From Glycomyces artemisiae (GTDB lineage Bacteria; Actinomycetota; Actinomycetes; Mycobacteriales; Micromonosporaceae): 64,000 bases of DNA. A program made the translations under genes and the position numbers. Shown here in pieces: positions 52,550 to 61,538 of the stretch (the first letter of the stretch is position 1; every line of letters begins with the position of its first letter). The notes beneath the pieces were generated by a model. The model was not told the DNA's origin. It saw only the letters and a list, made by a program, of their open reading frames with translations, and ran no database searches. The stretch covers positions 37,528 to 101,527 of the forward strand of contig NZ_PVTJ01000015.1 in NCBI RefSeq assembly GCF_003002955.1, read 5' to 3'.

Positions 52550-53209
52550 CTAGTCGTTTTCGAGCGCGTGCCAGACCGGCTCGGTGTCGAGGTCGAGCAC
52601 GAACGCGACGAGCTGGTCGGGGGTCACGTCGGTCTCACCTTCGAAGGCGCCGAACCAGGCCCAGCTCACCGAGCCGTCCTCGTGGAACACGGCGGCTTCG
52701 ACGTAGGTGCCGTCGGTCGTGTAGGCGACCACGTCGCCGTCCTCGGTCTCACTGGTCTCGCATGCGGTGTCCGCCGCGGTGCAGCGGAGGAGGTAGTGCG
52801 CGTCGTACTCCTCGCCGCCGGTCGAGTCCTGGATGCCCGGAGTGATCCCACCGGGCAGGTAGATCCCGGCCTCAAGCCCGTCGTTCCCCGAGTCGCCCCA
52901 GAAGTCGACCTTGAACTTGCGCTGCACCGGGGTCTCGTTCACCCCGTCGATGTAGTAGTTCTGGAGCCGCGTGGCCTCCAGGCCCGCTTCACTGCCCCAG
53001 TCTGCGAAGTGCTCCGCGAGCGCCTCGTCGACGTCGGCCTGGAATTCGGCGGTGTACTCGTCCTGGACGAAGTCCCATTGCTCGGAGTACTCCCATCCCT
53101 CCTCGGGGATCTCGGTGTCCTGCGCGGAAGCGGCGGTCGCCGGAACGAGCACTGCGGCGGCCGCGAGCGCGGCGAAGGCGGTGCGCTTGGCGGTCTTGGC
53201 AACGTACAT
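52550..53209 (-). CDS. Secreted hypothetical protein (219 aa)
   Basis: A cleavable signal peptide (MYVAKTAKRTAFAALAAAAV, with cleavage after ATAASA near residue 30) precedes an acidic mature domain. Its features are a helical segment (ALAEHFADWGSEAGLEATRL), YIDGVNETPVQRKFKVDFWG, and two cysteines (LLRCTAADTACETS) likely bonded. No family is recognised. ATG 53209 is chosen because AAAGG lies about 9 bases upstream. The larger secreted gene upstream (53295-55274) is in the same direction but a strong terminator separates them. Confidence 0.6.
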   Translation of the reverse strand: MYVAKTAKRTAFAALAAAAVLVPATAASAQDTEIPEEGWEYSEQWDFVQDEYTAEFQADVDEALAEHFADWGSEAGLEATRLQNYYIDGVNETPVQRKFKVDFWGDSGNDGLEAGIYLPGGITPGIQDSTGGEEYDAHYLLRCTAADTACETSETEDGDVVAYTTDGTYVEAAVFHEDGSVSWAWFGAFEGETDVTPDQLVAFVLDLDTEPVWHALEND

Positions 53210-53257
53210 GAAGATCACCTTTCGGTCGAATCACACGTCACCGTCCATACGCCGCAA

Positions 53258-53287
53258 CGGGTCCGGCGGGTTGCCCCGCCGGACCCG
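53258..53287 (-). terminator. Terminator after the 659-aa secreted gene
   Basis: CGGGTCCGGCGGG pairs with 53275-53287 (13 bp, loop TTGC). It lies 8 bases past the stop of the leftward gene. Confidence 0.8.
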
Positions 53288-53294
53288 CTTTCGT

Positions 53295-55274
53295 CTACTT
53301 CAGCCCGAAGGACCGGATCGTGGTCTGCTCGACCTCGGTCCCGGCGTCGTCGGTCGCGAAGAACCGGGTGGAGACGGCCTCGGCGCCCTCGGGGAATTCG
53401 AGGGTCGCGGTCGCGGTGCCGCAGTCGAGGTCGATCGGGACGTCGATCCAGGTCCCGCCCTCGTCGTAGGAGACCTGGAACGTCATCGACTCGGCGGTGA
53501 CCGGCTCAGCGCTCTGCTCGACGGCCAGGTCAAGGGTCACGTCAAGCGGTTCGTCGGCGTCGACGTAGCCGCTGTCGACGCCGTCGGCGCTCATCGCCAC
53601 CACCGGCAGCGACGCCGAAAGGAATTCGTCCTCAGGGATCGCGGCCGGGTCGAGGTCGAACTCCCACGCGAGGGTGTTGTTGGTGCCGAAGGGGACCACG
53701 TCGGTGCCTCGGCTCGACTTGGACGTCAGCGTGTAGCGGCCGGCCTTCGGAAGTTCGGCGCTGAACCCCAGCGCCAAGTCGGTGTCGTCGACGCTGCCCA
53801 GGACCTCGCCGTCGAGGCTCAGCTCCGCTGTCCCCGTGTAGCCGATGAGGTCGACGGTCTCGCCGTTGTGGCCTCCGGCGGGCCAGAGGACCACCGATCC
53901 CCAAGTCGTGTCGCCGTCGTCGGAGAGCACCATCTGGGCGGTCCCTCCGCCGATCGGACCGAAGTTCTCGGCGGCGGCCGTCCTGCCCGCTTCGAGCACC
54001 CGGTCCTGGTAGTACCTGCTGAAGCCGTCCAGCATGTAGAAGTCGATCTCGTCGAAGGCACCGAAGTCGCTGTAGCCGCCCCAGGGGGTCTCGGGCCCGG
54101 CGGTCCGGTAGTTGGTGCGGGTGGAAGGGGCCGGTGTCGGGATCACGCGGCACCAGCCCCCGAAGGCCGACCCCGGGTTGCCGCTGTCGCAGGTCCTGCC
54201 CCTCGTCGCGATGCCGAGGTCGTTGTAGGTGGTCTCCTCGACGGACAGCTCCTCGTCGGCCACGGAGAGCGACAGATCGGCGGGGTAGCTGCCGGTCCCG
54301 CCGAACGCGAGGTTGTACAGATACGGCTCCGCCGCACCGTCAGGACTCGCGAACCGCGACTTGTAGACGAAGTCGGTCACATACCCCTCGGGCAGCTCCG
54401 GCTCGGGCAGGACGTAGGCGTCGGTGTCCGGACCGAGGAAATAGAGCACTCCCGTCCCGTCCCCCGGTTCATGGAACGGGCCCTGGAACCCGACAGTGAT
54501 CTGGGAGCCGTCGAACACCGCGTCCGGCTGCTCGACTTCGCTGGTCACCGGAGAGACGTCCGAACCGCCGAAGCGGGTGTCGACCGGATCGTCCTCGACG
54601 GTCACGGGGAGGACGCCGGTGACCACCTCGGTCTCCGCTCCGGCCTCGTCCTCGTTCCAGACACCGCCGAAGAGCAGGTACTCGCCCGCGGGGAGCTCGA
54701 CGGTCCCGGAGCCGGTCTCGTCGAACACGAAACGGCCCCTGTCCCCGGTGGCCGCGTCGTACCACTGGATGAAGTCACCGTCGGGGACGGCGTCCGCGGC
54801 GTCTGCGATGGCGACGGTGACCGGCTGGGTCTCAGCCGCCGACTCGGCATGCTCGCCTGCCGGGACGAGGCCGTCGTAGTCGCGGGGGTCGAGTTCGGCC
54901 TCCGGAACCGCGGCCGCATCGGTATAGCCGGCCGCCAGCAGCTGCGGCACGTTGTACCGTCGCGGGTCCTCCGCGCCGGATTTCAGCGCCTCGACCCGGT
55001 CGGTCGGGACCACGATGCCGTCGTCGAGCACGAGGTACCCGATGTCCTCGCGGCCCGCGGCGGGCTCGAACCCTTTGACGCCGTTCGGCGCCACGGTCAC
55101 CCGGTCGCCGGTCGGAAGGACGACGGTCCCGGTGACCGCCGTAGCCGATGAAACCGCCTCGGCCGCCGCCGGCGGCCCGGGCTCGTTCGCGTTCGCGAAC
55201 GGAGTCACGGCCAGCCCGGCCACCGCGAATCCGCCGACGGCCGCCACCGCCGCAATGCTCTTTCGTCTCCGCAT
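53295..55274 (-). CDS. Large secreted protein related to subtilase flanking domains, no catalytic domain (659 aa)
   Basis: A signal peptide (about 1-29) precedes TVVLPTGDRVTVAPNGVKGF and IVVPTDRVEALKSGAEDPRR followed by YNVPQLLAAGYTDA. This is the pattern seen in the N-terminal pro-region of large actinobacterial S8 peptidases (TLxTGDRVT; the Asn/Asp-ValxxLxxxGYDDA motif). No D-H-S subtilase triad, such as DTGVD or GTSMAxPH, follows. Instead there are beta-rich domains, one with KAGRYTLTSKSSRG, resembling their C-terminal regions. It may be a decoy, a structural protein or an inhibitor; all are inference. ATG 55274 has GAGGAG 7 bases upstream. Confidence 0.7.
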   Translation of the reverse strand: MRRRKSIAAVAAVGGFAVAGLAVTPFANANEPGPPAAAEAVSSATAVTGTVVLPTGDRVTVAPNGVKGFEPAAGREDIGYLVLDDGIVVPTDRVEALKSGAEDPRRYNVPQLLAAGYTDAAAVPEAELDPRDYDGLVPAGEHAESAAETQPVTVAIADAADAVPDGDFIQWYDAATGDRGRFVFDETGSGTVELPAGEYLLFGGVWNEDEAGAETEVVTGVLPVTVEDDPVDTRFGGSDVSPVTSEVEQPDAVFDGSQITVGFQGPFHEPGDGTGVLYFLGPDTDAYVLPEPELPEGYVTDFVYKSRFASPDGAAEPYLYNLAFGGTGSYPADLSLSVADEELSVEETTYNDLGIATRGRTCDSGNPGSAFGGWCRVIPTPAPSTRTNYRTAGPETPWGGYSDFGAFDEIDFYMLDGFSRYYQDRVLEAGRTAAAENFGPIGGGTAQMVLSDDGDTTWGSVVLWPAGGHNGETVDLIGYTGTAELSLDGEVLGSVDDTDLALGFSAELPKAGRYTLTSKSSRGTDVVPFGTNNTLAWEFDLDPAAIPEDEFLSASLPVVAMSADGVDSGYVDADEPLDVTLDLAVEQSAEPVTAESMTFQVSYDEGGTWIDVPIDLDCGTATATLEFPEGAEAVSTRFFATDDAGTEVEQTTIRSFGLK

Positions 55275-55403
55275 GGAGAGTCTCCTCTGAATTGACAGGA
55301 CGAGAAAGCGCGCACCGCTGACAAGACGCGGCCGATGCCGCGGACGGTTGCTCGGCTTTGCGGGAAATGTCTACATCGAGGACACGGCCGAGAGGGATTG
55401 CGG

Positions 55404-55485
55404 TGCGCGAGGGGGGACTCGAACCCCCACGTCCTAGGACACAGGAACCTAAATCCTGCGCGTCTGCCAGTTCCGCCACTCGCGC
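55404..55485 (-). tRNA. tRNA-Leu (TAG)
   Basis: An 82-nt cloverleaf on the minus strand with acceptor GCGCGAG/CTCGCGC and discriminator A. The anticodon stem CAGGA/TCCTG has loop TTTAGGT (anticodon TAG, codon CUA). It has a long variable arm (class II, as required for Leu) and T-arm GGGGG-TTCGAGT-CCCCC. CCA not encoded. Confidence 0.95.
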
Positions 55486-55640
55486 GAAGCGCGACGCGGC
55501 GGACCGGAAGTGCGGTCGCCGTTCGCGCGCCGGGCACGGGAGCGACCGGGGATGGGGGCCGGTCGGGTCGCGTGCCGGTGCTCTCATTTGAGCAGCAACT
55601 AGTGTGTCACACGCCTGTACGCTGCCGTAGGCTGGTCAGG

Positions 55641-56369
55641 ATGACTCGACCTGACAAGCGCGCCGCCGATGAGCTGCGCCCCGTGAAGTTCACCCGCTCC
55701 TGGACCGATCACCCGGAAGGGTCGGTTCTGGTCGAATTCGGCCGTACCCGCGTGCTGTGCACGGCGTCGGTGACGCCGGGCGTGCCGCGGTGGCGGCGCG
55801 GTTCGGGCGAGGGGTGGGTGACCGCCGAGTACTCGATGCTGCCGCGCTCCACGCACTCGCGCTCCGACCGCGAGTCGATCCGCGGCAAGATCGGCGGACG
55901 CACCCATGAGATCTCCCGCCTGATCGGCCGGTCCCTGCGGGCCTGCGTCGATTTCAAGGCCCTCGGCGAGAACACCATCACCCTCGACTGCGACGTGCTC
56001 CAGGCCGACGGCGGCACCCGCACCGCCTCGATCACCGGCGCCTACGTCGCGCTGCACGACGCGGTCGACTGGCTCAAGGACCAGAAGCTCGCCCGCAAGC
56101 CCGACAAGATCCTCACCACCTCGGTGTCGGCGATCAGCGTCGGCGTCGTCAATGGCGTGCCCGTGCTCGACCTCCCCTACGAGGAGGACGTCGCCGCGTC
56201 GGTCGACATGAACGTCGTCTGCACCGGCGAAGGCGACTTCGTCGAGGTCCAGGGCACCGGCGAGGAGGCGGTCTTCAACCGCACCGAGCTGGACCAGCTC
56301 CTGGACCTGGCCCTCAAGGGCTGCAAGGAACTCGCCGGCCTCCAGGCCCGGACCCTCCTCAGCTCGTGA
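55641..56369 (+). CDS. rph: Ribonuclease PH
   Basis: A phosphate-dependent 3'-5' exoribonuclease that trims tRNA precursors. The 242-aa length is typical. Landmarks: [20 protein letters not shown] at the start, [15 protein letters not shown] with phosphate-binding Arg residues, [39 protein letters not shown] and [10 protein letters not shown] near the end. ATG 55641 is used; TCAGG lies just upstream. The last bases overlap the next start (GTGA, 56366-56369), a well-known rph-rdgB pairing in actinobacteria. Confidence 0.96.
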   Translation: MTRPDKRAADELRPVKFTRSWTDHPEGSVLVEFGRTRVLCTASVTPGVPRWRRGSGEGWVTAEYSMLPRSTHSRSDRESIRGKIGGRTHEISRLIGRSLRACVDFKALGENTITLDCDVLQADGGTRTASITGAYVALHDAVDWLKDQKLARKPDKILTTSVSAISVGVVNGVPVLDLPYEEDVAASVDMNVVCTGEGDFVEVQGTGEEAVFNRTELDQLLDLALKGCKELAGLQARTLLSS

Positions 56370-56950
56370 AGGTGCTCCTCGCGACCCGCAACGCGGGCAA
56401 GGTGGACGAGCTGCGCCAGATCCTCGCCGAAGCGGCCCCGCACGTCGAACTCGTCGGCCTCGACGCCGTGGACGAGTACCCCGAGACCCCCGAGACCGAG
56501 CTGACCTTCGCGGGCAACGCCCTGCTCAAAGCCCGCGACGGCGTCAAGCACACCGGCCTCCCCACGATCGCCGACGACTCCGGCATCGCCGTGGACGCCC
56601 TCAACGGCATGCCCGGCGTGCTCTCCGCCCGCTGGGCCGGGAGCAGGAAGGACGACGCGGCGAACAACGCGCTGCTGCTCGACCAGCTCTCCGACGTCCC
56701 CGACGAGCTTCGCACCGCCAAGTTCGTCTGCGCCGCAGTGATCGCCTACCCGGACGGCCGCGAGACCGTCGTCCACGGCGAGATGCCCGGACGCGTCATC
56801 CGGGAGCCCCGGGGCGCCAACGGGTTCGGATACGACCCGCTGTTCGTGCCCGACGGGTTCACGCTCACGAGCGCTGAGATCAGTGCAGCCGAGAAGAACG
56901 CGATCTCCCACCGAGGCAAGGCATTCCGCGAACTCGCGACAAAGATCTAG
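56366..56950 (+). CDS. rdgB: XTP/dITP diphosphatase (RdgB/HAM1)
   Basis: Removes non-canonical purine triphosphates (ITP, XTP) from the pool. It is 194 aa with the family start [31 protein letters not shown], the active-site [14 protein letters not shown] with paired Asp, and [15 protein letters not shown] near the C-terminus. GTG 56366 overlaps the rph stop (GTGA), so it is translationally coupled. A terminator with a T-rich tail follows. Confidence 0.95.
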   Translation: MKVLLATRNAGKVDELRQILAEAAPHVELVGLDAVDEYPETPETELTFAGNALLKARDGVKHTGLPTIADDSGIAVDALNGMPGVLSARWAGSRKDDAANNALLLDQLSDVPDELRTAKFVCAAVIAYPDGRETVVHGEMPGRVIREPRGANGFGYDPLFVPDGFTLTSAEISAAEKNAISHRGKAFRELATKI

Positions 56951-56953
56951 TGC

Positions 56954-56977
56954 AGAGGCGGCCTTCGGGCCGCCTCT
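56954..56977. terminator. Canonical bidirectional terminator after rdgB
   Basis: AGAGGCGGCC pairs with GGCCGCCTCT around TTCG (10 bp), followed by TTCT. It lies between rdgB and the convergent Bcp gene. Confidence 0.85.
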
Positions 56978-56979
56978 TT

Positions 56980-57432
56980 CTACTTGCGGGCCTTCAGCAG
57001 CTCCAGGGCCTTGTCCGCGTGCGCGCGCATGTTCATCTCGCTCTTCACGACGCCGATGACCTCGCGGCCCGCGCCGATGATGAACGTCTTGCGCTTGGTC
57101 GGGACGATGGTGATCTTGCGGCGCACCCCGAACGCCTCGGCGATCTCACCGCCCGTGTCCGACAGGAGCGGGTAGCCCAGGGAGTGCTTGCGCGAGAACT
57201 CGGCCTGGCGCTCGACGGCGTCCGTGGAGATGCCCACCGGGGTCGCACCGAGTTCGCCGAACTCGGCGGCGAGGTCGCGGAAGTGGCACGCCTCGGCGGT
57301 GCAGCCGGCCGACATGGCCAGCGGGTAGAAGAAGAGCACGACCGGACCGTCGGCGACGAGGTCGTCGAGGCTGCGCGGCGCTCCCGTCTCGTCGGCGAGC
57401 GTGAATGCCGGGGCGGTGTCTCCGATGTCCAT
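56980..57432 (-). CDS. Thiol peroxidase, Bcp/PrxQ type, copy 2
   Basis: A 150-aa peroxiredoxin. IGDTAPAFTLADETGAPRSL is the start and the active site is AMSAGCTAEACHFRD (about 40-54): the usual PGCT is here SAGCT, while peroxidatic and resolving Cys are both present. KRKTFIIGAGREVIGVV follows. It differs clearly from the 47-kb copy, so the two may be used under different stress. ATG 57432 has no good ribosome site; TAGACT 7 bases upstream suggests a leaderless transcript. Divergent from the LPMO gene. Confidence 0.92.
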   Translation of the reverse strand: MDIGDTAPAFTLADETGAPRSLDDLVADGPVVLFFYPLAMSAGCTAEACHFRDLAAEFGELGATPVGISTDAVERQAEFSRKHSLGYPLLSDTGGEIAEAFGVRRKITIVPTKRKTFIIGAGREVIGVVKSEMNMRAHADKALELLKARK

Positions 57433-57498
57433 GGAGCCCAGTCTATCCACGTGGGGGACGCGGGGGACCGGTCCGATCCGCACCGACAGGGGGGGTGA

Positions 57499-57528
57499 TT
57501 GCGCTCCGCGCCACAATATAGATACACT
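57499..57528 (+). promoter_or_regulatory. Candidate promoter of the LPMO gene
   Basis: TTGCGC (57499-57504) and TACACT (57523-57528) are 18 bases apart in an AT-rich patch upstream of the CebR-like site. Two TATA-like alternatives lie nearby, so the assignment is tentative. Confidence 0.35.
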
Positions 57529-57591
57529 CGAATATAGGAATTCGCGTCAGCAGCAGTCCACAAGATCGCGCGCGGGCTCGCAGGGCCTGGT

Positions 57592-57605
57592 TGGGAGCGC
57601 TCCAG
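57592..57605. promoter_or_regulatory. CebR-like operator
   Basis: TGGGAGCGCTCCAG matches 12 of 14 bases of the CebR (cellobiose-responsive LacI-family) consensus TGGGAGCGCTCCCA that I recall from Streptomyces. It includes the perfect 10-bp palindrome GGAGCGCTCC. It lies 21 bases before the LPMO ATG. Confidence 0.75.
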
Positions 57606-57625
57606 ACCGGCAGAGGAGTAACTCC

Positions 57626-58768
57626 ATGTCCACCACCGCCACGGCGGTGCTCGGCGGCAGACGCCGCCGCATCGCCGTCGTCATGTCGATGGTGCTGGCC
57701 GCAGTAGCGGCCATGACCATTTCGACGCTGTTCACCAAGAGCGACGCGGAGGCCCACGGCGCCACCGTGTTCCCCGGCTCGCGTCAGTACCTGTGCTACT
57801 TCGACGCGCTCGGCGGCAACGGAGCGCTCGACCCGTACAACGAGGCCTGCCAGTCCGCGCTGGACCAGGTCGGGCCCACCCCGTTCTACAACTGGTTCGG
57901 CAACCTCGACTCCAACGGCGCGGGAAAGACCGTCGGGTACATCCCCGACGGGCAGATCTGCGACGGCGGGGGCCGCGGCCCGTACGACTTCTCGGCGTTC
58001 AACGACCCCGGGAACTGGCCGAAGACCCACGTGACCGCGGGCGACACCGTCCAGTGGCGCTACAACAACTGGGCGCACCACCCGGGCCGCTTCGACCTGT
58101 ACATCACCAAGGACGGCTGGGACCCGTCGCAGCCGCTGGCCTGGGACGACCTGGAGAAGTTCCAGACCTTCACCAACCCGGCCTCCAACGGCGGGCCCGG
58201 CAGCGACGACCACTACTACTACGCGAACCTGACGCTGCCGCAGAAGTCCGGTTACCACATGGTCTTCACGCACTGGGTGCGCTCGGACTCCAACGAGAAC
58301 TTCTACGCCTGCTCCGACGTCGTGTTCGACGGCGGCAACGGCGAGATCTCGGGCGTGCGCCCCGGCACGGACTTCCCGGGCAACGACGGCGGCGTCGTCG
58401 ACCCGCCGACCTCCGACGACCCCACCTCGGACGACCCGACCGACCCCGGCACGGGCAACCCGGCCGCGATCTGCGCGGCGACCGCGTCCGTCTCCTCCTG
58501 GAACGGCGGCGCGACGGTGAACGTCACCGTGAAGAACACGGGGTCCTCGGCGATCAGCAACTGGATGGTCCACTGGATGTGGCCGCCGGGCTCGGGGATC
58601 ACGATCAGGGACCACTGGAGTTCGACGATCACCACCATGGGCGACATGCAGATGGCCGGTCCGGCCGCCTGGAACGGCACCATCAACGCGAACGGGACGG
58701 CGACCTTCGGCTTCAACGTCACCGGCACGTTGACGACGATGCCGGCGATGGACTGCATGCAGGGATGA
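57626..58768 (+). CDS. AA10 lytic polysaccharide monooxygenase with CBM2
   Basis: A secreted copper enzyme of 380 aa that oxidatively cleaves cellulose or chitin. The signal peptide ends AEA and the mature protein starts at His44 (HGATVFPGSRQYLC), the N-terminal histidine-brace ligand. The second His is in NNWAHHPGRFDLYITKDGWD (His151 or 152). The AA10 domain (44 to about 245) ends near FYACSDVVF. A DDPT-rich linker follows, then a C-terminal family 2 carbohydrate-binding module (VSSWNGGATVNVTVKNTGSS; WNGTINANGTATFGFNVTG). AGAGGAG lies 8 bases before ATG 57626. The CebR-like site argues for induction by cello-oligosaccharides. Confidence 0.95.
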   Translation: MSTTATAVLGGRRRRIAVVMSMVLAAVAAMTISTLFTKSDAEAHGATVFPGSRQYLCYFDALGGNGALDPYNEACQSALDQVGPTPFYNWFGNLDSNGAGKTVGYIPDGQICDGGGRGPYDFSAFNDPGNWPKTHVTAGDTVQWRYNNWAHHPGRFDLYITKDGWDPSQPLAWDDLEKFQTFTNPASNGGPGSDDHYYYANLTLPQKSGYHMVFTHWVRSDSNENFYACSDVVFDGGNGEISGVRPGTDFPGNDGGVVDPPTSDDPTSDDPTDPGTGNPAAICAATASVSSWNGGATVNVTVKNTGSSAISNWMVHWMWPPGSGITIRDHWSSTITTMGDMQMAGPAAWNGTINANGTATFGFNVTGTLTTMPAMDCMQG

Positions 58769-58902
58769 CACCGCGGTGATCGCTCCGGGTGACGTCCGCA
58801 GGGCCGAAACCTGAACGATCGTCGAAAAATCCTCGCTTCGGCTCCTCCCCCGGGTACCCCGCTGGAATACTCCATTTCAGCAGGTCTTCCGGGGGAGGAA
58901 CC

Positions 58903-59790
58903 ATGTCAGCAGCCACTGCGGCCGTCGAACCGGCCGCGCCATCGGGTTCCATGTCGGCGAACACGCGCGCCGGCGCCGTCATCCAGTACTACATCTCCAG
59001 CCAGGTCGACGCGCTCAACCGCGCGATCGCCGCCACCGAGCGGCACGCGCCGGGCTCCGCCGCGAGCGTGCGCGCCGTGATCCACCGCCTGCGCACGGCG
59101 ATCCGCGGCTACCAGCACCTGTTCACCGCCACCCCGCACGGGGGCGTGCAGCTCGACCAGCTCCTGTCCGCGCTCAAGCACACCGAGGACCTGGAGCGCC
59201 TCCGCACCCACTTCGCCGACCGCTTCGACCAGCTCGGCCTCACGGTCGCCGAGTACCCGAAATGGTATGGCGCCCTTGACGAAGAGGTCCAGGAGTCCTA
59301 CCGGCAGATCGAGCGCGTCCACTCGCAGACGTGGGTCGCGGCGCTCCTGGGCCAGGTGCGGATGTTCGCCGAGCACGCGAAGTTCACGCGCGACGGCGAC
59401 AAGCCCGCGTCCTCGCTCATGGGGGTCGTCTCGAAGGCGAAGATCCACCTGCTCGACACGTACGTGAAGATGAGCCACGCGACCGACCTCGTCGCGGCCC
59501 GCGACCAGATGCGCACCGCGGCCCGCGACGCGCACTTCCTCGCCGAGGCCGCCGCGCCCGCGCTGGGCCGCAGCGCCGACGACGTCATCGTCCCGGTGTC
59601 CGATCTGGGGCATCTGCTGGTCCAGTACCGGCAGGCCGTCATCGCCCGCAACTGGCTCCTGCGCCTGCCCGGCGCCGACCGCGCCGACCGGCTCACCGCG
59701 AGCCTCGCGGACCTGGAGAAGGAGCACCTGCACCAGCTCGGCGAGCAGATCGACCAGGCCGTGGCGGACATGATCGACCGCTGGCAGTAA
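58903..59790 (+). CDS. CHAD domain protein
   Basis: A 295-aa all-helical protein with the CHAD pattern: VRAVIHRLRTAIRGYQHLFT (conserved HxxRxxxRR-like helix, reduced here to HRLRTAIRGY) and MSHATDLVAARDQMRTAARD later. CHAD domains bind polyphosphate and are often next to polyphosphate granule proteins or CYTH phosphatases; neither neighbour is seen. ATG 58903 has GGGGGAGG just upstream. Convergent with the DUF885 gene, with a strong hairpin between. The missing arginines leave the polyphosphate role uncertain. Confidence 0.7.
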   Translation: MSAATAAVEPAAPSGSMSANTRAGAVIQYYISSQVDALNRAIAATERHAPGSAASVRAVIHRLRTAIRGYQHLFTATPHGGVQLDQLLSALKHTEDLERLRTHFADRFDQLGLTVAEYPKWYGALDEEVQESYRQIERVHSQTWVAALLGQVRMFAEHAKFTRDGDKPASSLMGVVSKAKIHLLDTYVKMSHATDLVAARDQMRTAARDAHFLAEAAAPALGRSADDVIVPVSDLGHLLVQYRQAVIARNWLLRLPGADRADRLTASLADLEKEHLHQLGEQIDQAVADMIDRWQ

Positions 59791-59802
59791 GAGGACGCGC
59801 GA

Positions 59803-59832
59803 ACGGCGGGCGCTCGACAGAGCGCCCGCCGT
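59803..59832. terminator. Bidirectional terminator after the CHAD gene
   Basis: ACGGCGGGCGCTC pairs with 59820-59832 (13 bp perfect, loop GACA), between convergent genes. Confidence 0.85.
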
Positions 59833-59841
59833 CTGTCATGG

Positions 59842-61488
59842 CTACTTCCCGCGCAGCACCGACGCGAGGTTGTCGAGGCCGATCGGGCCCAGGTTCAGGG
59901 CCGCGGTGTGCCAGGCCTTGAGGTCGAAGTCCGCGCCGGCGGCGGCCTTCGCCTCGTCCCGAGCGGCGACCCACGCCCGCTCGCCCAGCTTGTAGCAGAT
60001 CGCCTGGGCCGGCCAGCCCGCGTACCGGACGATCTCCGGGTGGGCCCGGTGCTCGGCGATGCGGCCGCGGGTGGTGAGCACGTCGAGCGCGACGTCGAAG
60101 TTCCAGCGGTCGCCGTGGCGCTTCGCCTCGGCGGCGGGCAGCGGCAGGTCCAGGTGCCAGCCGACGTCGATGACGACGCGGGCGGCGCGCAGCGCCGAGC
60201 CCTTGAGCATCCCCAGGCGCGTGCCCGGCTCGGTGAACCAGCCGAGGTCGTCGGAGAGCCGCTCGGCGTACAGGGCCCAGCCCTCGGCGTGGCCCGAGAC
60301 CGAGCCGAAGACCTTCGCGAACCGCGAGATGCCGTCCCCGGCGACCTTGGACTGCCCGATCTGGAGGTGGTGGCCGGGCACGCCCTCGTGGAAGACCGTG
60401 GTCAGCTCGGCCCAGGTGCGGAACCGCTCGCGGTCGGCCACGGGCCACCAGGTGCGGCCCGGGCGCGACAGGTCCTCCGAAGGGCCCGTGTAGTACGCGG
60501 ACCCGGCCGACGAGCCGTGCACGAGCTGCACGTCGAGGTTCATCAGCTGCGGGTCGATGTCGAAGTGGACGCCGTCGAGCGCTTCGAGCGCCCCGCGGTG
60601 CTTCGCCTGGAGCCACGCGAGGTACTCCTCGGACGTCTCCACGGCCTCGGTCGCGTCGAGGTGCGCGATGACGTCGGTGAGCCCGGCGCCCGGGAGGATC
60701 CGCTCGGCCTCGGCCTCCATCTCCTCCTCGATGCGGTGCAGCTCCTCCCACGCCCACGCGTACGCGTCGTGCGGGTCCAGGACCGCGCCGAGCGTCGAGC
60801 GGGCCGCGAGCAGGTACCGCTCCTCGCCCACGCCGTCGTTCGGGGCCGCGTGCGGCGCATAGGTCTGCTCAAGGTACTCGGCGGCCGACGCGAACGCGGC
60901 GTACGCGGCCTCGGCGGCCCCGCGCAGGTCCGCGGCCTGCGAGCCGTCGCCGTAGGCCTTCAGGTGCTTGTCGAACACGCGGGACTCGGCGTTGCGGCGG
61001 GCCTGCTTGGCGCCTTCGAGCGCCTGGCGCAGCGCCACCGTCTCGCCCGCGTCGATGCCGGCGTTCATCGTCTGGCGCCAGGTCGCGAGCATCTCGGGGA
61101 TCGCGCGCATGCGCGCGGCGTTGAGCCGCCAGTCGTTCTCGGTCTCGCGCGGCGCGAGGTCGATGTAGCTGACCATGTTCTGGAGCATCCCGTACGGGAC
61201 CTTCAAAGCGCGGCGCCACTCGCCCGCGTCGTGGCGGTCGACGAAGACCTGGAGGCGCTCGGCCATGTGCAGCCGGGCCAGGTCGTCGGCCGGGCCGGTC
61301 GATTCGAGGGCGTTGAGGCGGGTCAGGGTCTCGCGGTAGAGCCGCGCGCGCTCGGCCTCGGCGTCGGGTCCGTAGTCGGTGGCGACGCCGAAGTCGCCCT
61401 TGATGCCGGCGGAGCCGGCGAAGGCGGGGTCGAGCCGCGCGTACGAGGTGATGTACTCGTCGGCGAGAGCGAAGATCGGTGAGGTCAT
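59842..61488 (-). CDS. DUF885 family protein (putative metallopeptidase-like)
   Basis: A 548-aa, largely helical protein with no signal peptide. The DUF885 motif HEGVPGHHLQIGQSK (near residue 363) has the HExxxHH-like arrangement of zinc proteases. GHAEGWALYAERLSDDLGWF supplies a candidate third ligand, and DVGWHLDLPLPAAEAK lies near the end. Members are annotated as putative carboxypeptidase-like enzymes; substrates are not established. ATG 61488 is used. It follows nuoJ by 50 bp in the same direction, so the three genes may form one transcript. Confidence 0.85.
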   Translation of the reverse strand: MTSPIFALADEYITSYARLDPAFAGSAGIKGDFGVATDYGPDAEAERARLYRETLTRLNALESTGPADDLARLHMAERLQVFVDRHDAGEWRRALKVPYGMLQNMVSYIDLAPRETENDWRLNAARMRAIPEMLATWRQTMNAGIDAGETVALRQALEGAKQARRNAESRVFDKHLKAYGDGSQAADLRGAAEAAYAAFASAAEYLEQTYAPHAAPNDGVGEERYLLAARSTLGAVLDPHDAYAWAWEELHRIEEEMEAEAERILPGAGLTDVIAHLDATEAVETSEEYLAWLQAKHRGALEALDGVHFDIDPQLMNLDVQLVHGSSAGSAYYTGPSEDLSRPGRTWWPVADRERFRTWAELTTVFHEGVPGHHLQIGQSKVAGDGISRFAKVFGSVSGHAEGWALYAERLSDDLGWFTEPGTRLGMLKGSALRAARVVIDVGWHLDLPLPAAEAKRHGDRWNFDVALDVLTTRGRIAEHRAHPEIVRYAGWPAQAICYKLGERAWVAARDEAKAAAGADFDLKAWHTAALNLGPIGLDNLASVLRGK

Positions 61489-61538
61489 GCGCGCTAGCTT
61501 ACCGCGCGGCTAGGAAGCGTTTGTTTCAAGATCGGCGT

